64,000 bases of DNA, from positions 125,459 to 189,458 of the forward strand of contig NMRB01000684.1 in assembly GCA_002633025.1 (NCBI GenBank), read 5' to 3'. Positions 8,200-21,123 of this stretch are shown here, piece by piece; positions within the stretch are counted from its first letter, which is position 1, and each line of letters starts with the position of its first letter. The notes beneath the pieces were generated by a model. That model was not told the DNA's origin, searched no databases, and saw nothing but the letters and a program-made list of their open reading frames with translations. This DNA is from Notospermus geniculatus (Eukaryota > Nemertea > Pilidiophora > Heteronemertea > Lineidae). The position numbers were made by a program, and so were the translations under genes.

Positions 8200-10028
8200 A
8201 CGCCGGGGTATTCGAAAAACATGGACGGTGGATGGTGGACGATGGACGGCTGCTTTCAGCGTCATCGATCTCCACCGCCTGGATGATAATCAGGGGCGGA
8301 TCCAAGATTTTGGAATACGGGGGGCCGGTCACCATCATTCACAGGCTGACTGTGTAGAGTCGCAAGGCGCGGAGCCACAACGGGGGGGGGGNNNNNNNNN
8401 NNNNNNNNNNNNNNNNNNNNNNNNNNNNNNNNNNNNNNNNNNNNNNNNNNNNNNNNNNNNNNNNNNNNNNNNNNNNNNNNNNNNNNNNNNNNNNNNNNNN
8501 NNNNNNNNNNNNNNNNNNNNNNNNNNNNNNNNNNNNNNNNNNNNNNNNNNNNNNNNNNNNNNNNNNNNNNNNNNNNNNNNNNNNNNNNNNNNNNNNNNNN
8601 NNNAATTTTCTATTTGCATGGCACGTTTGACGCCTTGGAACACTTCCGGCAAACAGCCATACAGTGGGATTATTGCGGGAAAGGGCTATAATTTGGGAAT
8701 AGGGAGATAAGACCAATCCCTACAACTTTTCAAAAGGGACCCGTTGTAAATTCTCAAGGACTTAGGAGCTGTAGGCCTAGTTGGAGGCTATCCTTCATTT
8801 CATGATTTACGCTGAATATCAACCTCACTCATGTCACTACACCTCTTGGTCGATTCTATGCATGGTTCTGGCAGGTATGTCGGAAATGAGAATTATCATC
8901 CAGTGAAGTGAAAGAGAGGTGCTAGGTATGGATTTAAGCCTATACGGTGTGTAGATATGGGTGGTACCGGAAGAGGTTGTTGCGCTGAAGCTGCGAAAGT
9001 TAGTTTGCACTAAATAATGTGTTGCAGGAAGCAAATCGCGTCTACAGAAAACAAGTGCCAAATTCTGAAATAGATGAAAAAGAGAAACATGAATACTAGG
9101 CCAAGTAGCTGAATTGATAGACTGCAATAGTTGTACCTGAGGTTTGTGACGTGCATTCTGCAAATGGGCTGCTCACAGCCCATCTGCAGAATGCACTTTT
9201 AGGCTTACATGTACATGATGTATGCCTAGGCCAATACGCATGCATGCAACATGCCTCGCGCCTGCCGACATGACCGACGGGTAGGGTAGGATAGGGCTAC
9301 ACATGTACCATACAATGCCATTCATCGCCAATTGTTATTATGTACATGATGCATGACATGTATTGATTGACTGTGAATAAATGACTACCTGATCTTACTG
9401 CCAACACGAACAGAGAACCCCTCGCGTGCCAATTGAGACTGGCATTTTCGCCCTTTGCTTATCCGTGTAGAAGGGTATTGACTTCACACAATGTTTCATA
9501 AATACCGGGCAGGGCTTCTTGCATTGTGTCAGTTGGTTCACAAAAATTGAACTACGATGACCGACCGTAAACTGCCACGGCGTTGCACATGCGTGAATGA
9601 ATGTGACCTGATGCCTTCGCAGTGGCCTCCTGGCGGCTGAGTCATTAGTAATGCTACACTGTCCTGTCATCTATTGGACATCGATAGAACTAAATCGTCC
9701 TTAAAATCGCTAATTACTAATTAACCAGAGTAGGTAAGGGGCTGTAGAAAAGTTATGTTTGTTTTCGAATGCCAGCCTTCATGTCAGCGTTTACCGCTCG
9801 TCAATAGACGGTCTGGTTTGTTCTGTAGCTCCACAGCTGGGATTTCTGTAAAAAAGTGGTATGAGATCATCAGTGGCGGTCTTTGCGGGCGACATTGGTA
9901 CTAGTGGGGCTTCGCCCATACGTTTCACATTCGCCTCAATTCGACCAGGCGGTGGAGATCGATGATGCTGAAAGGAGCCGTCCATCATCCATCATCCACC
10001 GTCCATCGTCCATGTTTTTCGAATACCT
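8200..10028. mobile_element. 1.8-kb TIR element inserted in the gene 1 flank
   Basis: The 7-bp GGGTACC occurs at 8193-8199 and 10029-10035. The paralogous flank of gene 3 has a single uninterrupted GGGTACC at 52984-52990, so this is an insertion with a target duplication. Inverted ends share GGTATTCGAAAAACATGGAC and continue through GATCTCCACCGCCTGG. No transposase frame is visible, and a 212-base N gap (8392-8603) hides part of it. It is probably non-autonomous. Confidence 0.8.
8392..8603. other. Assembly gap (212 N)
   Basis: Run of N after a G homopolymer, inside the TIR element. Reading frames crossing it are meaningless. Confidence 0.99.
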
Positions 10029-10035
10029 GGGTACC

Positions 10036-10349
10036 ACTGTGAACGAGAGTGAGAAATTTCTCAGTGGGACCCTACTGAAAGGTCATGGTCTCTCCAGCTG
10101 TGTATTGTAGGGAAACACTGAGATATGGGGAACACTAGAAAATATTACACCGTATAATAATGTCTCTTTGGTGGAGCTCATCAAAGAAATAAAAGCCAAA
10201 GAATTATATGGCAGAATAGGCTTGATAATTCTACTTGTCCGAAATCAACATTATTTGGCAGTCGGATTTTGATGAAACTCACTGATGGTTCCCTGTGCAG
10301 TCCCTGTGTTGAAGCCGTGGGATGCTGCAGAGACTTTGTTAATCAATAA
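10036..10349. other. Duplicated flank, no gene
   Basis: Collinear with 52991-53300 downstream of gene 3 with scattered substitutions. It holds nothing else recognisable and leads into the minisatellite. Confidence 0.6.
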
Positions 10350-10965
10350 ACTGTCCCCGAAACTGTAGAGGTGGACATTTTGTTGGGAGGGCCAGTCTTA
10401 GGGAATCAACTTGGATAATCGTCCTCCAAAAACTGTAGAGGAGAACATTTTGTTGGGAGGCCATTCTTAGGGAATCAACTTGGATAATTGCCCCCAAACT
10501 GTAGAGGAGGACATTTTGTTGGGAGGGCCAGTCTTAGGGAATCAACTTGGATAATCGTCCTCCAAAAACTGTAGAGGAGAACATTTTGTTGGGAGGCCAT
10601 TCTTAGGGAATCAACTTGGATAATTGCCCCCAAACTGTAGAGGAGGACATTTTGTTGGGAGGGCCAGTCTTAGGGAATCAACTTGGATAATTGTCCCCCA
10701 AACTGTAGAGGTGGACATTTTGGTGGGAGGGCCAGTCTAGGGGAATCAACTTGGGTAATTGTCCCCCAAACTGTAGGAGGAGGACATTTTGTTGGGAGGG
10801 CCAGTCTTAGGGAATCAACTTGGATAATTGTCCCCCAAACTGTAGAGGTGGACATTTTTGGTGGGAGGGCCAGCCTAACTTGGGTAATTGTCCCCAAAAC
10901 TGTAGAGGAGAACATTTTGTTTGGAGAGCCACAGTCTTAGGGAATCAACTTGGATACCACTTCAC
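10350..10965 (+). repeat. 62-66 bp minisatellite after gene 1
   Basis: About nine to ten tandem units containing AACTGTAGAGG, ACATTTTGTTGGGAGG, CAGTCTTAGGGAATCAACTT and GGATAATTGTCCCCCAA. Related arrays follow gene 2 (29590-30510) and gene 3 (53295-54055), each at the same relative place. The open frames inside come from repeat period and composition only. Confidence 0.9.
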
Positions 10966-12180
10966 CAACCATGATATGAAACGCGTGTTATGTCCTCCGT
11001 CATGACACTATTTTATCCACTAAGTACAGATCCGAAAATGATCGATGCAGTTCGTAAGGCGATGGGTCGACCACTTTCAGAAACTGTGTGTAAAAGGTGC
11101 ATATTGCAGAGAGAGAAGTGAATAAGGTGATTTTATTTGATTACTAATGTCCAGGTAGAAATTAGATGGGGGTCTTCGTTTTGCAGAAGGGGGGTCTTAG
11201 GTCTTCGTTTTGTAGGGGGGTCTTAGGTCTTCGGGTCTTAGGTCTTCGGTCTGTAGACACCCAATATTTTTGCTATCACGTGTTTGTCAATAAAATCATT
11301 TTGCTTTTCTACAAAGTGTTTCTTTTGTTTTTGTCGCTTCCTCCACACACAGTTCAATAAGGAGGGAACCCAACCAGAAAGGAGAATAAAAGGGACTCGG
11401 TCCTTCACGTGACAGTTGTCAAGGCGCCTCTCCACGTGAGAGTTTTCTCACAGAAGTTGGCTCACAATGGACAATTCACCATTATTTGTTTCCTCACGGC
11501 TTACGCTGAGACCAATGACATAAACAACTGCTCGCAGTTGAGTTGCTCTTGAAAGCCAACTTGCGCAAGAAAACCCTCACGTGGAGAGGCGCCATGTATA
11601 GCAGACTTAGAAAAACACACCCCCGACCATAAACCATTCGATGTCTCATCTGATCCTAACCCTTGAGACCCCATCCAAAATCCACCCTCAGCAAACGGAC
11701 AGTAGCGCCGCTGGATGGAGCGGCAAAGATGGGAACCAGTCTAGACAGTTTTCTCCTGCAATGCTCTCTGTCATGTCTGTGGGCAACTCGGCCATAGGGC
11801 AGCAGTAAGGAAGCCAACAATAGTGAATTGCCCACTAAGAGGGAACTAAGACAATTCGCACGTGGAGGAACGCCAGCCAAAACGAAAGAGGAAAGAGCAA
11901 CAAGAGGCATCGGTATGCTCCCAAAATCTTGCAAATTTTCGACCCCAATCGGGGTCTTCTTCAGGCAGGCACTTTAGAGTATGAAACTACAGAAAAGACT
12001 AACTGAAAAGACTCCAGAAAAGTCTGGGGGTGGGGATGGGGGGCTCCCCCCCAGAAAATTTTGAAATCTAGAAGGCCATATGTGCGATTTCCCAGCATCT
12101 GACGGACAAATTACAAGGCAATTATGTGGCCTCACATTCCTTTGGGCACTCTCTAAAAACACCTAGCCTACCACCTAGGT
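10966..12180. other. Segmental duplication flank with inverted cassettes
   Basis: Matches 30511-30861 and, beyond the gypsy insertion, 36566-37500. It therefore preserves the empty site of that retrotransposon at about 11550. It contains inverted copies of CACGTGGAGAGGCGCC (about 11400-11440 and 11575-11595) and a GACCCCAATCGGGGTC palindrome near 11942. No coding region is supported. Confidence 0.65.
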
Positions 12181-12678
12181 ACCCCCTATCCACCTACCAC
12201 CTTTTCCAGGTGAGGAAAGCCAGTTCCTTGCACACACCTCGACTGTTCATAAGCAAATAACTATAGTAGAAGAGGGGTAGGCCTACTGGTATAATTTTTC
12301 TTATGTTGGTCACCTAAAAATGGGGGCGGGGGGTGTCCCCTGGATCTGCGCCTGCTAATGGATAGACTGGTGTAACATGTTCAACTGAGGAAATTATGCC
12401 CATTCCTAATGTTCTATAACAGACGGCCACAGTGAGACAATGGTCGCCTGCCCTCGACATGACGCACCACCTCCGTGTATTCGCTGCTGTTACCGACCCC
12501 TCTCTCCAATGTACGTAGAATGTACTGTTTTAGCACAGGAGATATGAGAGACCACGTTATCTCGACAGTATTCATTGGTGCACGCTTGTTTCCGCAGCCC
12601 ACAGGTCAAAGATGACGTATAGACCTACCTATGATGTATAATGCACGGGAACCGGGTCGGGAATTCTCAGTACAGACA
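12181..12678. other. Intergenic, nothing recognised
   Basis: No conserved frame, RNA gene or terminal repeat was found. Parts resemble the flank at about 37530-37720. Confidence 0.4.
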
Positions 12679-12682
12679 TTAA

Positions 12683-12930
12683 AGATAATATATCACGACT
12701 TCATTGTTTACATTCAATGTTTGTAAACATGGATGTTTACATTATGTTATTTTGGACTTTTTGGACATGCCAACCCACCAAAATGAATGCTTTGGGCATC
12801 AAAAGAATTTCTAGAGGGGCATGCCACCAACAAATTACTCATAAGACAAAGAAAGCCTGGACATAAACAAACAAAATGTAAATAAACAATGAATTTCGTG
12901 GCCCGCGAAAATACCCGTGATACATTATCT
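12683..12930. mobile_element. MITE with TTAA target
   Basis: TTAA at 12679-12682 and 12931-12934 bracket an element whose ends are imperfect inverted repeats (AGATAATATATCACG and CGTGATACATTATCT). Length is 248 bp with no coding capacity. The TTAA target is typical of piggyBac-like transposition. Confidence 0.6.
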
Positions 12931-12934
12931 TTAA

Positions 12935-14280
12935 GTCGTCACTGACGAGTTCTGCAAGTCGCCATTTTGACGAGTTACATTGAAGTCGTCATTATGACGA
13001 ATTATCTTTACTCGTCCTACTTGTAAGTCGTCAAAAAAATCCCAGTCCCGAAGGTGCCGAGTTACGCGAGTTCTACTGTATTATTCATTATGATTCATTC
13101 AGTTTCACACCAGTGGGTCGCTTGGAATGCGCTTGTCTGGGGGAAAACCCAATGACTATAGATCGACCTTAAGATTTGCACAGCGATGCCCAATGTAAAT
13201 GTACTACAAAAGTTGAAGTAAAAGTTTGCTAACTTTTATGAATATCGGCCATCATCTTGGCCTGTGATATATTTACTTCACAAGCCTTGTATGTGACCTT
13301 ACTCCTAGCCTAATTTTAGGCATGACCGACTTCAGTACAAGAAATAACCAGAAGTGAACTGGGCGTCATGGTGTGGGGATGCGTCCCTCACCTGCTCTCT
13401 TTTTCTCGATTTTTCATGTCTTTCGGATACTGTTTTCCTGCCAAAAACTCTTCATGTATGCTGAAGGTGAAGGACAAGACCAAAATTTCTACTAAAGAAC
13501 GATGCTGTAAGCCGATGCTTTCCCGGCATTTTTGCATGTAGATTAGAGTTTCAGGTATTAACCCATTTATATCAAAACACATTCCTGTGCTCACATTATT
13601 TATTATTGTGCATGGTTATTCCTATTTCAATTTTTTGTGTCGATTCTGTGGATGTTTTCTGTAATAATTTCTCCCTGTTGTTTCATTTTGTTCCATTGAT
13701 TTACAGATTTAATATTAAGTGTCACCTAGGTTATCATAGGGTGTGGCCTGTCTTGTATTCTGCATTCCCTTCAATAATGAATACTTAAATACTTAGGATG
13801 AGACAATGAGACATTGAACGGACTTAGGAGAGTTTTGTGAGTGCTTGGACACATGACTTGAGAGGTGACAAGGGCTAGGCATGAGAAATGTTTGTTTTCA
13901 GGTGAACAAATGTTTGTAAAATCATAATGAAAGACTGACCTGCCGGCTTAAACAACATACAATATAGCCTAAACAGTTGGTAATTTAGTGCAAATATAGC
14001 AATGCAAGGACAAAAACTATGGAACCCAGACCTCAGCACAGTATCTGCCCTGTAAAACTATCATTATGTAACCAATGGTGGGTTAACGATACCACGGCAA
14101 CCGTAACCATTTTCCCCAATTGCCTAATTTGTGATTTTTTGTGTTCCAGTCAGTCATTTGGGCAGTAGGAATTTAAGTCTCCTGGGATGTTAATAAACAA
14201 AAAGGCTATAGGAAGCATGATCGTCGGATTAAAACCACGAGGCAGACTTTATAACTTGGCCCTGTAATTCATTCCTTTCA
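12935..14280. other. Intergenic, no gene seen
   Basis: A cluster of AAGTCGTC / GACGAGT motifs lies at 12932-13085. Beyond it there is AT-rich sequence with no conserved frame, splice-flanked exon or RNA gene that I can support. Confidence 0.4.
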
Positions 14281-14580
14281 CTCAGGGACTTCCTGTCAAG
14301 ACAGGATGCCAGGGGCCTGTTTCAAAATGAGATGTGGAGCTAATGGTAGGCCTACCTTTAACCAAATGGAAAATGGATTGCAGTTAATGGCACCATTAGC
14401 ATAAAGTCACTTTATGAAACAAGGCGCCTGGTCAAGACAGGATGACAGGGGCCTGTTTCAAAAAGTGACTTCAAGCCAATGGTACATTTAACCAAATGGA
14501 AAATGCATTGAGTTAATGGTACCATAGCTTAAAAGTCACTTTATGAAACAGGCGCCTGGTCATCATCAATGCGGCCTATA
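14280..14580. repeat. Two tandem ~140-bp units with inverted ends
   Basis: Two copies each run from AGACAGGATG and GGGCCTGTTTCA to AAAGTCACTTTATGAAACA followed by GGCGCCTGGTCA. Within each copy the CCTGTTTCA start is mirrored by TGAAACAGGC at the end. This looks like a duplicated small inverted-repeat element. Confidence 0.6.
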
Positions 14581-14633
14581 CCGCAGGCAGGGGGATATTT
14601 CTCAATGTCACGATTGATGGCCATCAGATCTAA

Positions 14634-15061
14634 AGCCCTGTTTCCACTACATAGAAATCCCCGGGCTTTTTGAGACCAGGTGTAACATCTGTGAGTGTTT
14701 CTGTAGCTCAATGCTCCCAAACAATAGACGCGGCCTAGAATGGTTATTGTTGGGTTAGTTGCGGCTTAATCCGTCAGGAGGGAAACTATAAGAAAAACAC
14801 AGAAATATGGGGAACACCAATCGAGTTACACCAGGTCTAGCCTGGTTCTGAAAAATCCCTCCTGAGACCCGGCGCGCGTCAACACTACTCAAATTTTTGT
14901 GACGGGGACCTAAATTAAGCACTCGAAAAACCGTTCGAGCTCAGAGGGACTCATTAGCATCGGGTTTTTCATCCTTGGGCCTATTTAGACCGGGCTTTTA
15001 ACAGGTGTCACAGAAAAAGCCCGGGTTCGACGCGGGTTTTTTATGTAGTGTAAACAGGGCT
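14634..15061. mobile_element. MITE with TAA target duplication
   Basis: TAA at 14631-14633 and 15062-15064 flank inverted ends AGCCCTGTTT...ACTACATA and TATGTAGTGTAAACAGGGCT. The 3-bp TAA duplication fits PIF/Harbinger-type MITEs. A related one-ended piece is at about 61192-61330. Confidence 0.65.
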
Positions 15062-15064
15062 TAA

Positions 15065-16370
15065 ATCTCCATTTATTATAATACCGGTATAGTAAATGGA
15101 AATATTCAGGAAGGAGAATGATTTGTTTAGATGTGTAATTCAGTCATGGAAATCACACCCCAAACATCTGAGCTTAGAAAATTAAAGTCGCCTTTAGACT
15201 CACTCACTCCCCATCAGTATTGGACCATTTCTCAGACCAGGCTCTTGAACACAGAGCAGCTACACACACACCACATACCAGACGGCTACATGAGTGTATT
15301 GCATACAGGTACAGAGTCCAGCATGGATGACATAACACTTTACTGATATACTATTCCTGTCTCCTGCATAGCCCAGCCAACTGAAGTTTAGTGTAACATG
15401 AGATTATAGTCACTGGTAATTAAAGCAAGACGCTGAACTCTCTCTGCGATATCAAGAGTTGACCCCTGGGGTGAGGCTCACGGTTCGTTTATTTTGTTTA
15501 CTTAAGACACGTGGCTGACCAGCACTGAATCTGCACACGGAGCTGGAGCGTCATGGAACTCAGTGCTCTACTATGGAGTGGTTGGAGGGTAATCAATTAG
15601 GCCCTGTGCAAGATTCACAGTACAACCTTTAGTTTTGACCCAACACAAAAGAAAAACTGTCCCAAAAGTTGGGGATAGTTTTTCTTTGGGACATTCGTTC
15701 CCTGCACAATTGTCCTCAAAATCAAGGGAGAAGTGTGCAGGTAGGTGTGATAGGAATCTATAGGGCCTATCCCCTGGAATTGAAAGTCCAAGATACAGAA
15801 TAGCACAAAATTGACACACAAAATGATAATACCGGTGAGCAAAAAGTCAATCTCCAGAATTCACAAATTTTCGACCCCAATCGGGGTCTTTGAAAGTCCG
15901 GTGTTCAAACAGGGATTAGGATATAGCCCACTCGAATACGTTACAGTAGCAGATTCTTGTTGCTCAGATCTGCATTCCTTGGGGGGTACAGAACTTTTCC
16001 TTCCACACCGGCGCCGATGGCGAAAAATGTAGCGAAACCAGTGGATGGCGGTCTTCGGTCTTTACACGGTCATGGCGGAGGCCAAGTTTACCCACTTTAC
16101 AATGATAGCATGACAAAAAAATTGAAATGGCAATGGCGGCCATGATGGCCAGATGGCAGATCCCCAAAAATTCACAGTTTGAGTTTGCGGGGTTTCATGG
16201 GTTTAGAAATCCTTTTTACGGCCTGTAAACACGGACTAACGTCATATAATGATACACTAATTTGTTTCTTTCATTCTTTTCTGGTGTCTAAAGGCCTGAA
16301 ATGTGTGGGACGACATGGTGAGAATTCAGAATGTGAGTTTAACAAGGGTTAGGGTAGGCTATAGGCCTAG
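15065..16370. other. Segmental duplication, paralogous to ~37700-39120
   Basis: 15555-15790 matches 37725-37935, including a short hairpin around AAACTGTCCC. 15890-16080 matches 38410-38490 plus 38657-38770, providing an empty site for the hairpin element at 38498. 16190-16310 matches 38935-39030. No frame is conserved between the copies. Confidence 0.6.
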
Positions 16371-16542
16371 CTACCAAAGTGCCAAACTTGTAAATTTACC
16401 TCAAGAAGTGGTGTCTCCAAAAGCAGGCATGGAAATAGTTTTGATTAAGTTTGCACTGCACATCATATTCTATGAAGTATAGGCCTAGAGATCCTGAATA
16501 TGCCCAAAGTACAAAGTCAACATGCACCACTTATGTAATAGC

Positions 16543-16571
16543 CTAGGCCTAGGCCTAGGCCTAGGCCTATA
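16543..16571. repeat. GGCCTA microsatellite
   Basis: Uninterrupted CTAGGC repeat of about five units. It is the longest run here of the TAGGCCTA motif that is scattered through the window. Confidence 0.9.
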
Positions 16572-17876
16572 TGTGACCCGGCACGACAAAATGAGTCGGA
16601 ATGAGCACACAAGAAGACCGAACATGTCCAAGGTGACCCCAACGGTTCGCTGATTTCAGGATTGTCTGCCCATTGTGAAATTTGACTTGGTCGATTTCTG
16701 TGGTTGCTGTCTGGTTCCACCTTCGGTCTTCTTCTGTGCGACTTCCGACTCATTTTGCTGTGCCGGGTCACATATATGATAAAACAATGGCCCACTTTTC
16801 TACAAATGTACAGGTCTACTCGTAGAAGTGTCTGGTACAAACGAACCACCAAAATGTTGTTAGGTCTTTAATCAAATTAATGTACATGATGCTACCCTTC
16901 AACTTGACTGTGTCACAGCAGAAAGGCAAAAAATCAGCCATGAAGTTGTTAATTTAGGGGAATTCCAGACACTAATTGGAGGCAGCCATGTTGGAATCTA
17001 CTTTTCACCCAGTTCTGAAAATAGTTGTTCTTAAAACCAACTGCCACATCGCGTGCAATGCATGTGCATAGTGGGTTGAACGCCAGAAGTACTAAATTTC
17101 AATTACCGGTACACTTTTCATGGAGTTACTGGCGACGGTGGGCCACCAAAGACCGTTGCTGGCCGCCGATGCGCTGATTTCCCGCTCTTCTGCCACCGGT
17201 GGGCCACCGATCGTTGCTATCTGGGCATATTGGTTTTGCTGAAATATTTGCATAAAATGTGTGATTTTCTTCATTTCTGGACCCCTATTTATGTGGGGGA
17301 AGAACAGAACAGCACTATCTAGGCCTGTCAGATTTGAATGGAATGCTGTGGTAAAGGTTATGGTCAATATCAGTTACAACATGCATAATCAACCATGACA
17401 TGTGGGTAGGCCTAAGTGATCAGTGGACGCCAAATTCAAATATTCCCTTTTATGACCTTACGCAACACCAACAAACCACTGATCACTGATATTGACCATA
17501 ATCTTTGCCACAGCATTCCATTCAAATCTGACAGGCCTAGATGTGCTGTTCTGTTCTTCCCCCAATTAAATAGGGGTCCAGAAATGAAGAAAATCACACA
17601 TTTTATGCAAATATTTCAGCAAAACCAATATGTTTAGTAATGATTTTTCGATGAATGATAAATAATACCATTACTTTCTCAGTACAACAAACATTAGGGA
17701 ATAATTTCACTGTTTTCATGCTGACTTTGGACATTTTGCAAATGCTCTTTGTTTTTCTAATTATTGGAACTGATGTCACATTTTTCGTTCATGATTATGT
17801 AGTTCACATTATAAAGTATTATACATGTACCTGAAGTTATCATGAAAATCAAACAAATGAAACTACGTTGTCTTAA

Positions 17877-18788
17877 GGGCTAGGTCCACTCACCAAATTT
17901 TCAGAGTCCTGTTTTCTAAAAATGTCAAATATCTTTGAAATGCCCAGGCCATTTTGAACTACAATGCACCAAATGTACCAGACGGACAGTGGAAAAACAA
18001 AAATGTGGAGTCTGCCACCAGCTGATGCCCTAATTAGCTAAAACAATGGTGCACCTTTCGGTACATAATGTGGCTTTATCACAAAAAAACAAGAGTTTAT
18101 TTCCTGCGTACTTGTAACCTGAGGTTTGTATCTACACGTTGATGAAGTTAGAATTTCAAAATTTGTTTTGAAAACTGATGAAAATGCTTATTTTTCTCAA
18201 AATTATTTTCAGCTTGAATGTCAGTCCTAAGACAGGGGCTTCTAGACTAAACCCTCTGAACTCAATGCACTGCATACTGGTAGGCCCACTCCTATTCAGA
18301 ATGTACACTGGCATTATGATGTAAGCCTCCCTGGCATACTTGACATTCAAATAGAATTCCAGGACTGCTTGACTCCACAATACAAGCCATACTCAGTCAA
18401 TTGTTGTTATTGCCCATGTCTGGAATGGTCAAACCTCCAATGAAGGGCATAGGTTGAGAAAATTTTCACAAAATTGAGATTTTCTCAACAATGAAAACGT
18501 ATTTTGGAATTCAGACTTCATTAACGTGTAGATACAAACCAAAGTTACTGGTATACAGACGATAGTCTCTTGATTCTTTGTAATAAGGCGGCATTATGTA
18601 CCGAAAGCTGTACCCTTTGTTTCAGCTAATGAGTGGATCGACCACAAACTAATTTGTCGTTTTAGTTGTTGCACTATCCGTCTGATACATTAGGTGTAGA
18701 AATGCAAAGTAAAAAGACTGTAGTGTTTAAAAGATATTTGACATTTCAGAAAAGTGGGCTTGGAAAATTTGGTGAGTGGACCTAGCCC
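17877..18788. mobile_element. 912-bp TTAA-flanked inverted-repeat element
   Basis: TTAA at 17873-17876 and 18789-18792 bracket perfect inverted ends GGGCTAGGTCCACTCACC / GGTGAGTGGACCTAGCCC, with further inverted homology inward (GTACATAATG near 18060 against CATTATGTAC near 18590). No transposase. It is a piggyBac-like non-autonomous element by target site. Confidence 0.75.
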
Positions 18789-19198
18789 TTAAATTAGTTT
18801 CAGGAGAGCTATTTATCACTCTCCTAAATCTGTGTTAGGTCATTGCTATTTGTTATTGAGGAGAGCTGTTTTCTGTAAAATCACTCTCCTAATGAAATTG
18901 AGCGGAACAATTATTAGCTCTCCTACCGATTTCAAAAATGAGTGTCTGATTTTGGTGGTTCGTTTGTACCAGATACTTGTACGAGTAGACCTGTACATTT
19001 GCAGAAAAGTGGGCCATTGTTTTATCATATATTACATAAGTGGTGCATGCTGACTTTGTACTTTGGGCATATTCAGGATCTCTATACTTCATAGAATATG
19101 ATGTGCAGTGCAAACTTAATCAAAACTATTTCCATGCCTGCTTTTGGAGACACCACTTCTTGAGGTAAATTTACAAGTTTGGCACTTTGGTATACCCT

Positions 19199-19640
19199 TA
19201 ATTAAACTTTGCATCTGCGATAGGCCTATTCCTTTGAATATTATTCCCTGATTAAGAGCAGAAAACGGCACTTTAGGCCTAATTGACGAAACTTCGTTCG
19301 CTGCAGTTAAGCGGGAGACCGCCATGTTTAAGTTTAACCTCGCCTGCAGGCACGTGTCAGTGTGGTGCGCAATAACGCACCTGGCGGCGCCCTTCGAAGT
19401 CTGCAAGATCATGGCATTCATGGGTGCGAGGCAGACTTATTCCCAACCTAGCACCCATGATCTTCGAAGGGCGCCACCAGGTGCGTTATTGCGCACCACA
19501 TGTGCCTGCAGGCGAGGTTAAACATGGCGGTCTCCCGCTTCACTGCAGCGAACGAAGTTTCATCAATTAAAGTGCCGTTTTCTGCTCTTAATCAGGGAAT
19601 AATATTCAAAGGAATATCGTAGATGCAAAGTTTAATTAAC
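19199..19640. repeat. Foldback element, ~200-bp arms
   Basis: Positions 19199-19410 reappear as the reverse complement at 19445-19640, starting and ending with TTAATTAAACTTTGCATC and its complement. The arms are nearly perfect, including GGGCGCC and GCAGGCGAGGTTAA segments. Confidence 0.8.
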
Positions 19641-19659
19641 AAAGGACAGGTTCGATGTG

Positions 19660-21123
19660 TTTTTAGCTCACCTCTGTGAGGTGAGCTTCTCTCATGGTGT
19701 GTCGTCCGTCATCGTTAACATGGGTGGCACGTTTCTAAACCGCTTGGGTTAGAAAGTGAAACTTGAAATTTGGTGTACAGGTAGTCTATGGTCTAAAAAC
19801 TATCTCTGGACTGAAACTTAGCGCTGCTGCTTGTACACTCTGGCCTGTAGGGGGCGCTTTGTGAAAACCTTCTTTGGGCCGTATCTCCTGAACGCTGTTA
19901 TAGATCGATCCCGTCAATTGGGACCTTGTTTACATAAATGAAACATGCATCACATTTTCAATCAACGAGAATGAAATTCTAACAAGCGATCTACTATCAA
20001 AGTTGCACATCAGAAGAAAGAGGATTGCTAAGAGATTCTCTTAATCACATTTTGATACAAAACACATATCAATACAAAGTGATATGGCACGGAGAAAGTC
20101 CCGAACGGGTTTTAAAGTTTACCATTTTCAACTTTATTGCTCCATAAAACCACGTAGTGTAAAACTTTCTTCCAGAAACGATATTCACATGAAAGCCCCT
20201 GGCCGTCCGAACTCATTTTGGTACAGACATAAAAAATCTAAGAGGCGATACTGAAGAAATTAATGATTTTCATGTCAAATGTTGGCCGATTTTCGTCGAT
20301 TTCAAGTCCGCACATGGTCCTCTGGTAGCATGACGTGACGTCGTTCACAACACTGCATGCCATGTGACTTCCAATCCCATGACGTCATGCAGCCGTTTTG
20401 TCAAATGCAAACATTGGCCCTCAAGTTTACAAGAAGAAAACATTCTATTTCACATACATCATGTAAAAGTCTTATTTATTTCCATTTGGCCCAATTGATG
20501 GGATCGATCTATAGCTAGAAGCACGAAACTTTTATGGTGGGTTCCTCTGATAAGACCTCATCACATAAATCCCGGGTTTTTGATTTGACCTACTTTTCAA
20601 GGTCACAGAGGTCAAAGTTCAAAATTCACTGTTTGGTGGCACATTTCATTGCTATTTGACATAGAGTGTTGTGATTTGGTGTGAAGATAGAGCTAGGCGC
20701 CCTGCACGAATACACCTAATTTCAACCCGATCGGACTTCAAATACGGCCGCCAGGAAGCCATCTTGAAAAATGGACTTTGACCCACATTTTTAGCTCACT
20801 CGTGAGCTTTTATCGTCCTGCGGCGTCCGTCGTCCGTCGTCGTCGTCGTCGTCGTCCGTCGTCCGTTAGCAGGGCACGTTTCGTAACCGCTGGAGCTATT
20901 GATCTGAAACTTGGTACATAGGAATACGTAAAGGATTTCATACAATATTTCGAGTTTTAAAATGTGATCTCTGAAATCCGAGTTGAACCTTTATGGTTTG
21001 ATTCCTTTATGTCGGTAGTAAATGTTACGATGTTTCTGCACTGATCCTTCACCATTCAGTGTATCACCAGGCTACTCACACTTCATACTCTGTCACAGAG
21101 GTGAGCACAATGGCCCTGGCCAT
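19660..21123 (+). repeat. Two dispersed AGCTC-family elements
   Basis: The first begins at about 19664 with TTTTTAGCTCACCTCTG and a short hairpin GAGGTGAGC, then GTCGTCCGTC. The second starts at about 20790 and ends TGAGCACAATGGCCCTGGCC at about 21110. The same family recurs at 23370, 42947 and 44338. No coding capacity is seen in these copies. Confidence 0.75.

Larger units (their letters stand above)
16376..19195. repeat. Large nested palindrome
   Basis: The outer arms, roughly 16376-16545 plus 16785-16860, reappear inverted at 18950-19195. Inside lie a second inverted pair (17227-17383 and 17484-17634) and the TTAA element at 17877-18788. No protein-coding gene is supported. The arrangement suggests successive insertion into inverted repeats. 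Confidence 0.7.

Noticed and set aside
8165-8710. 181-codon frame and two minus-strand frames crossing the N gap
   Set aside because: Most of each is unknown residues; no real coding evidence.
10683-11005. Open frames across the minisatellite on both strands
   Set aside because: They arise from repeat units lacking stops; no domain, no start context, and the frame shifts with unit length.
15005-15030. GGGTTCGA at 15022 as a tRNA B box
   Set aside because: No A box or cloverleaf around it; it belongs to the MITE end region.
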